Below the pieces are notes generated by a model that worked only from the letters and a program-made list of their open reading frames with translations, was not told where the DNA came from and did no database searches. The position numbers and the translations under genes are program-made. From NCBI GenBank assembly GCA_029882355.1, contig JAOUKV010000027.1:1-37862 (forward strand): a stretch of 37,862 nucleotides of DNA, given 5' to 3'. This document shows, one piece after another, positions 32,397 through 37,862 of this stretch. This DNA comes from Gammaproteobacteria bacterium. GTDB taxonomy: Bacteria > Pseudomonadota > Gammaproteobacteria > SZUA-229. The stretch's first letter is position 1. Every line of letters begins with the position of its first letter.

Positions 32397-33237
32397 CGAT
32401 GTCTTGGGTAGTTTGTGGTTGGTTGTGCCAGACCAGTAATACTTCACGGCTGCGATCTAGCAGTGCCAGTGGCTCGGCGGTTACTGTGACAAAGGCTTCA
32501 TCGGGTGAGCGTTCGATGTGGGTGATCACGGCCACCGGGTAGTTGGCAGGAAAACGCCCGCCCAGCCCTGAGGTTATCAGTGTATCGCCTTTGCGGATGT
32601 CGGCATTGTGTGGAATGTGACGTAAATCGAGTTGGTCTATTTTTCCGGTGCCAAAGGCAACGGCACGCAGACCCGTTCGGTCTATCTGTACTGGTATGGC
32701 GTGACTGGCATCGGTGATTAGCATGACGGTGGATGATGTTGAACTAACATGCACGGTTTGACCAATCACACCCTGTGCTTCGATGATAGGCTGTGAAATA
32801 TAAACCTTGTCATCGCTGCCTTTGTTGATGATGATGAGTTGTCGATACGGGTCGACATCAACATTGATGATTTCGGCAATCAGGACTTCTTCAGCAACTT
32901 TGGGAGTGGCACGTAGTAGTTCACGCAGGCGTAAGTTTTCTTTTTCGAGAATATCCAGTTTTTGCAGGCGAACCCGGTTTTCCAGATACAGGTCTTCGAG
33001 TCTGCGGTTGTTTTCCAGTAGCGTTTGATGTGTGCTCAGCGTTTCATCGGCCCAGTGATACAGGCGAATAGGCAGGTCGATGGTGTATTGAAGGGGGTAG
33101 AGTACAGATGACATGGCGTTGCGGACATTTTCCATCTGACCCCAGCGGTGATCCAGTGTCATTAGGCCGATGCTGGCAATAACCAGGGTGAGTGCTCGCA
33201 GGGTGACTGATGGGCCTTGTAGGAAGAGCGTTTGCAT
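32383..33237 (-). CDS. mreC: Rod shape-determining protein MreC
   Basis: 284 residues, within the range of short proteobacterial MreC proteins. An N-terminal membrane anchor (about 13-32) leads into a coiled coil (about 68-105) and the paired beta-barrel periplasmic region with GVIGQTVHVS and DTLITSGLGGRFPANYPV. It scaffolds penicillin-binding proteins of the elongation complex. It lies 61 bases after mreB in the operon. Confidence 0.95.
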   Translation of the reverse strand: MQTLFLQGPSVTLRALTLVIASIGLMTLDHRWGQMENVRNAMSSVLYPLQYTIDLPIRLYHWADETLSTHQTLLENNRRLEDLYLENRVRLQKLDILEKENLRLRELLRATPKVAEEVLIAEIINVDVDPYRQLIIINKGSDDKVYISQPIIEAQGVIGQTVHVSSTSSTVMLITDASHAIPVQIDRTGLRAVAFGTGKIDQLDLRHIPHNADIRKGDTLITSGLGGRFPANYPVAVITHIERSPDEAFVTVTAEPLALLDRSREVLLVWHNQPQTTQDIDDER

Positions 33238-33298
33238 TGGTTAGCGACAGGCCGACTGTTTATAGTGAAAGTATGACAGAGGATTTTCTGTCACGTGT

Positions 33299-34399
<1,101 letters not shown>

Positions 34400-34563
34400 C
34401 TAATTTAGAAGATTTTGGTGAAAACTGGCGCGTACTCTAACAATAGGGTTTGATTCGGGCAAGCAAAACAGTGCGATAAAGCGCGGTTTATGCTAACTTT
34501 CCGCTCTTTGCAGGCAGCTATCGGTTGTCTTGCGATGATATTGATAATTTTGGAGTGATTTTA

Positions 34564-34851
34564 ATGTCCCTTGATGCGGATGCAGTGAAAAAAATTGCCT
34601 ATCTGGCACGTTTGAAAATTGATGAGGCAGATGTGCCTGGTTATGTAAATAATCTGTCAAATATTATCGATCTGGTCGAGCAGATGAGTGCAGTAGATAC
34701 CGAAGGGGTATTGCCGATGTCCCACCCTATGGACGCGGTTCAGCGCTTGCGCGAAGACAAGGTCACTGAGACTAATCAGCGCGAAATCTTTCAGGCGATT
34801 GCACCAAAGACTGAAGATGGTCTTTATTTAGTGCCGCAGGTGATCGAATAA
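34564..34851 (+). CDS. gatC: Glutamyl-tRNA(Gln) amidotransferase subunit C
   Basis: 95 residues, the normal GatC length. ATG at 34564 is chosen because GGAG lies eight bases upstream; the frame extends to 34525 without a ribosome site. AYLARLKI and MSHPMD are conserved GatC elements. It stabilises the GatAB complex that makes Gln-tRNA(Gln) or Asn-tRNA(Asn) from mischarged tRNA. Its stop shares one base with the gatA start. Confidence 0.96.
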   Translation: MSLDADAVKKIAYLARLKIDEADVPGYVNNLSNIIDLVEQMSAVDTEGVLPMSHPMDAVQRLREDKVTETNQREIFQAIAPKTEDGLYLVPQVIE

Positions 34852-36314
34852 TGAGTGACTACCATAAAAAAACCATCGCAGAATTATCGGCTCTGTTGCA
34901 GGCGGGCGAAGTCAGCAGTGTTGAGCTGACTCAATATTTTCTTGATCGCATCAAATCTCACGATGAAAAATTAAACAGCTTTATCACTGTCACCGATGAG
35001 CTGGCTCTGAATGCGGCAAAAGAAGCAGATGAAAAAATTAAAAATGGTGATGCAGGTCCATTGACCGGTGTGCCCATCGCGCATAAAGATATTTTTTGTA
35101 CCGAAGGTGTACGCACCAGTTGTGGTTCAAAAATGCTGGATAATTTTATTTCGCCTTACGATGCAACCGTGGTGACTAAAATGAAAGCAGCGGGTGTTGT
35201 CATGTTGGGTAAAACCAATATGGATGAATTTGCCATGGGTTCATCGAATGAAACCAGTTACTACGGCGCGGTAAAAAATCCCTGGGATACCGATACTGTC
35301 CCCGGCGGTTCATCGGGTGGTTCAGCCTCGGCAGTGGGTGCGCGCTTAGCACCGGCCGCAACTGGTACCGATACCGGCGGTTCGATTCGCCAGCCTGCCT
35401 CTATGTGTGGCATTACTGGAATCAAACCCACCTACGGACGTGTTTCACGTTTCGGTATGATCGCGTTTGCATCAAGCCTAGATCAGGCTGGACCGATGGC
35501 GCAAAGCGCAGAAGACTGTGCATTGTTGCTGAATGCCATGGCCGGTTTTGATGAAAGAGATTCAACCTGTATTGATAAAGAAGTGCCTGATTACACCGCT
35601 GATTTAGATAAACCTCTGGCAGGTTTGCGCATAGGTTTACCCAAAGAATATTTTGGTGAAGGCTTGAATGCCGAGGTTGAAAAAGTCATTCGTGGCGCAC
35701 TGGGAGAATATAAAAAACTCGGCGCAGAATTGATTGATATCGAATTACCGAATAGCGGTTTATCGGTACCAGTTTATTACGTGGTGGCACCGGCGGAATG
35801 TTCAGCAAACTTATCTCGCTTTGATGGTGTGCGTTACGGTTATCGTTGCGAGAATCCGGTTGATTTAATGGATTTGTACACTCGTTCACGCGGTGAAGGT
35901 TTTGGTGCGGAAGTAAAACGTCGCATCATGATCGGTACTTATGCTTTGTCATCTGGTTATTACGATGCTTATTATCTGAAATCACAGCAACTGCGTCATA
36001 AAATCAGTGATGACTTTAAAGACGCTTTTGAAAAAGTTGATGTCATCATGGGGCCAACTGCACCTGATACTGCGTTCAAAATTGGTGAGAAATCGGATGA
36101 TCCGATTTCCATGTACCTGTCTGATATTTACACCATTGCGGTAAACCTTGCTGGCCTGCCGGGCATGTCGGTGCCAGCGGGTTTTGTTAATGGCATGCCA
36201 GTCGGTTTGCAGATTACCGGTAACTACTTCAAAGAAAGTCAGTTGTTGAATGTGGCGCATCAGTACCAGAAAAATACAGATTGGCACCGCGCAATTCCGG
36301 AGGATTTCTCATGA
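34851..36314 (+). CDS. gatA: Glutamyl-tRNA(Gln) amidotransferase subunit A
   Basis: 487 residues, full length. The amidase-signature triad is visible: Lys in AHKDIF (about residue 79), and the Ser-rich [19 protein letters not shown] and [13 protein letters not shown] blocks (about 150-185). It releases ammonia from glutamine for GatB. The stop overlaps the gatB start (ATGA). Confidence 0.97.
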   Translation: MSDYHKKTIAELSALLQAGEVSSVELTQYFLDRIKSHDEKLNSFITVTDELALNAAKEADEKIKNGDAGPLTGVPIAHKDIFCTEGVRTSCGSKMLDNFISPYDATVVTKMKAAGVVMLGKTNMDEFAMGSSNETSYYGAVKNPWDTDTVPGGSSGGSASAVGARLAPAATGTDTGGSIRQPASMCGITGIKPTYGRVSRFGMIAFASSLDQAGPMAQSAEDCALLLNAMAGFDERDSTCIDKEVPDYTADLDKPLAGLRIGLPKEYFGEGLNAEVEKVIRGALGEYKKLGAELIDIELPNSGLSVPVYYVVAPAECSANLSRFDGVRYGYRCENPVDLMDLYTRSRGEGFGAEVKRRIMIGTYALSSGYYDAYYLKSQQLRHKISDDFKDAFEKVDVIMGPTAPDTAFKIGEKSDDPISMYLSDIYTIAVNLAGLPGMSVPAGFVNGMPVGLQITGNYFKESQLLNVAHQYQKNTDWHRAIPEDFS

Positions 36315-37756
36315 GTTACGATAGCAACTGGGAAGTCGTGATTGGTCTGGAAATTCATTGCCAGCTTGCGACGAAATCAAAAATATTTTCAGGCTCCAGT
36401 ACCGCTTATGGCGCTGAACCCAACACGCAGGCGAATGCCGTTGATCTGGCTATGCCTGGTGTTTTGCCTGTGTTTAATAAAGAAGCATTACGCCTGGCGG
36501 TTAAATTTGGTTTGGCGGTGGATGCTGAAATTGGTATGCGTTCGGTGTTCGACAGGAAAAACTATTTTTATCCTGACTCACCTAAGGCTTACCAGATCAC
36601 GCAGATGGATCATCCCATCGTCGGTGTTGGTCATATGGATATCGAACTGGAAAATGGTGAGACAAAACGCATCGGAATTACCCGTGCGCATCTCGAAGAA
36701 GATGCAGGTAAATCTATGCACGGTGCTTACCATGGCATGACGGGTATCGATCTAAATCGTGCCGGTACGCCCTTGATTGAAATTGTCTCCGAACCGGACA
36801 TGAGTTCGGCAAAAGAAGCTGTGGCTTACATGAGAAAAATTCATTCGCTGGTTCGTTACATTGAAATCAGTGACGGCAACATGCAGGAAGGTTCATTCCG
36901 CTGTGATGCCAATGTTTCGGTTCGACCAAAAGGTCAAAAAGAATTAGGTACCCGTGCCGAGTTGAAAAACATTAACTCATTCCGTTTCGTTGAGAAGGCT
37001 ATCAATATTGAAATTGAACGTCAGATTGATGTCATCGAAGATGGCGGTAAGGTTGTTCAGGAAACACGATTGTACGATGCGGATAAAAATGAAACTCGCT
37101 CCATGCGTAGTAAGGAAGAAGCCAATGATTACCGCTACTTCCCCGATCCTGATTTGTTACCTGTAGTGATTGATGAGGCATATGTTGAAGCTATCAGAAA
37201 AGAATTACCTGAACTGCCTGAGCAGAAAAAACAGCGTTACATTAAAGAATTTGACCTCTCTTCTTACGATGCTGATGTGATTACCTCTTCCAGAGAACTG
37301 GCTGATTATTTTGAAACCGTCAACGCTAAATGCGGCGATGCAAAATTAGCAGCAAATTGGGTCACTGGTGAATTAGCAGCAAGGCTGAATAAAGAAGAAA
37401 TCGAAATTACTGATTCGAAAGTGGATGCCGAAGCTTACGCCGGTTTATTGCTGCGCATCAAAGACAATACGATTTCAGGAAAGATCGCCAAAGATGTTTT
37501 CGAAGCCATGTGGCAGGGAGAAGGCAGCGCCGATGAAGTCATTGAAAGCAAAGGTTTGAAACAGATTACCGATAGCTCAGCGATTGAAGCCATGGTTGAT
37601 GAAGTTATTGCCAATAATACAAACCAGTTCGAAGAGTTGAAAGGCGGCAAAGATAAAATGATGGGCTTCTTTGTCGGTCAGGTGATGAAAGCTTCTGGCG
37701 GTAAAGCCAATCCTGGCCAGGTTAATCAGATCATGCGTAAGAGACTGGATGCATAA
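36311..37756 (+). CDS. gatB: Glutamyl-tRNA(Gln) amidotransferase subunit B
   Basis: 481 residues from ATG 36311, with GGAGG seven bases upstream; the frame opens earlier at 36281 inside gat[13 protein letters not shown] (about 8-19) and the [14 protein letters not shown] stretch are conserved GatB motifs; the C-terminal YqeY-like helical domain ends near MRKRLDA. It binds mischarged tRNA, activates it with ATP and transfers ammonia. The stop TAA shares one base with the next gene. Confidence 0.97.
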   Translation: MSYDSNWEVVIGLEIHCQLATKSKIFSGSSTAYGAEPNTQANAVDLAMPGVLPVFNKEALRLAVKFGLAVDAEIGMRSVFDRKNYFYPDSPKAYQITQMDHPIVGVGHMDIELENGETKRIGITRAHLEEDAGKSMHGAYHGMTGIDLNRAGTPLIEIVSEPDMSSAKEAVAYMRKIHSLVRYIEISDGNMQEGSFRCDANVSVRPKGQKELGTRAELKNINSFRFVEKAINIEIERQIDVIEDGGKVVQETRLYDADKNETRSMRSKEEANDYRYFPDPDLLPVVIDEAYVEAIRKELPELPEQKKQRYIKEFDLSSYDADVITSSRELADYFETVNAKCGDAKLAANWVTGELAARLNKEEIEITDSKVDAEAYAGLLLRIKDNTISGKIAKDVFEAMWQGEGSADEVIESKGLKQITDSSAIEAMVDEVIANNTNQFEELKGGKDKMMGFFVGQVMKASGGKANPGQVNQIMRKRLDA

Positions 37757-37862
37757 TGAACGAATCAGAATTTGTTGATCTCGCCGAAGAAACCATCGAA
37801 GCCATACAGGAATCGATTGAGGAGTCCGGTGCAGATATTGATTATGATGAAATCACGGCGTG
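37756..37862 (+). CDS. cyaY: Iron-binding frataxin homologue CyaY, 5' part
   Basis: The window ends after 35 codons. The visible N-terminus, [18 protein letters not shown] then EESGADIDYDE, matches the acidic first helix of CyaY (E. coli begins MNDSEFHRLAD), which binds iron and tunes Fe-S cluster assembly by IscS. The ATG overlaps the gatB stop by one base, so it may be translated from the gat transcript. Only the start is present, so the identification rests on this helix. Confidence 0.75.
   Translation, partial: MNESEFVDLAEETIEAIQESIEESGADIDYDEITA

Overview
The window reads as chromosome of a gammaproteobacterium of moderate, slightly AT-rich base composition. The evidence is mreBCD divergent from gatCAB (the arrangement known in Pseudomonas), an AmgK/MurU cell-wall recycling pair, AmpD and AmpE, full-length HrpA, Rep, QmcA/YbbJ, and the start of CyaY. 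I cannot name a genus. No rRNA, tRNA or CRISPR was seen. No gene-free stretch exceeds 300 bases.

Region 1 (1-3969) is a stranded integron. Seven complete gene cassettes, all read leftward, are each bounded by an attC site (simple site core GTTRRRY on the minus strand). They sit in the classical orientation next to a candidate attI region and a rightward integron-integrase gene. That integrase is cut after about 63 codons, and its remnant runs into the 3' end of hrpA. Cassette products are four small membrane proteins, an FRG-domain protein and two small soluble proteins of unknown role. The array probably continues past the left edge, because the window opens inside an attC.

Region 2 (3942-13048) holds hrpA, a qmcA-ybbJ membrane-quality operon, an orphan LexA/UmuD-like autoprotease without a DNA-binding domain, a DoxX protein, and two paralogous PilZ genes with matching promoters. 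The PilZ genes flank two unknown genes, one of which encodes an exported protein with a 36-bp tandem repeat.

Region 3 (13187-25639) is rich in cell-envelope genes: murI with a PDC-sensor gene, a large exported HExxH protein with a predicted beta-propeller and a C-terminal barrel, a zinc-ribbon protein, a GGDEF cyclase, dgkA, murU-amgK, ampE and ampD. Peptidoglycan recycling is a theme: AmpD releases peptide from anhydro-muropeptides, and AmgK/MurU return MurNAc to UDP-MurNAc. A lipoprotein gene on the opposite strand separates ampE from ampD.

Region 4 (25819-37862) holds rep, an iron permease fused to a cytochrome c domain behind a Fur-box promoter, a Ycf46-like AAA ATPase, mreBCD (leftward), gatCAB (rightward) and the first 35 codons of cyaY at the right edge.

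The least expected items are the integrase-less cassette array, the orphan LexA-like protease, the protease-propeller-barrel protein and the PilZ gene-plus-promoter duplication.
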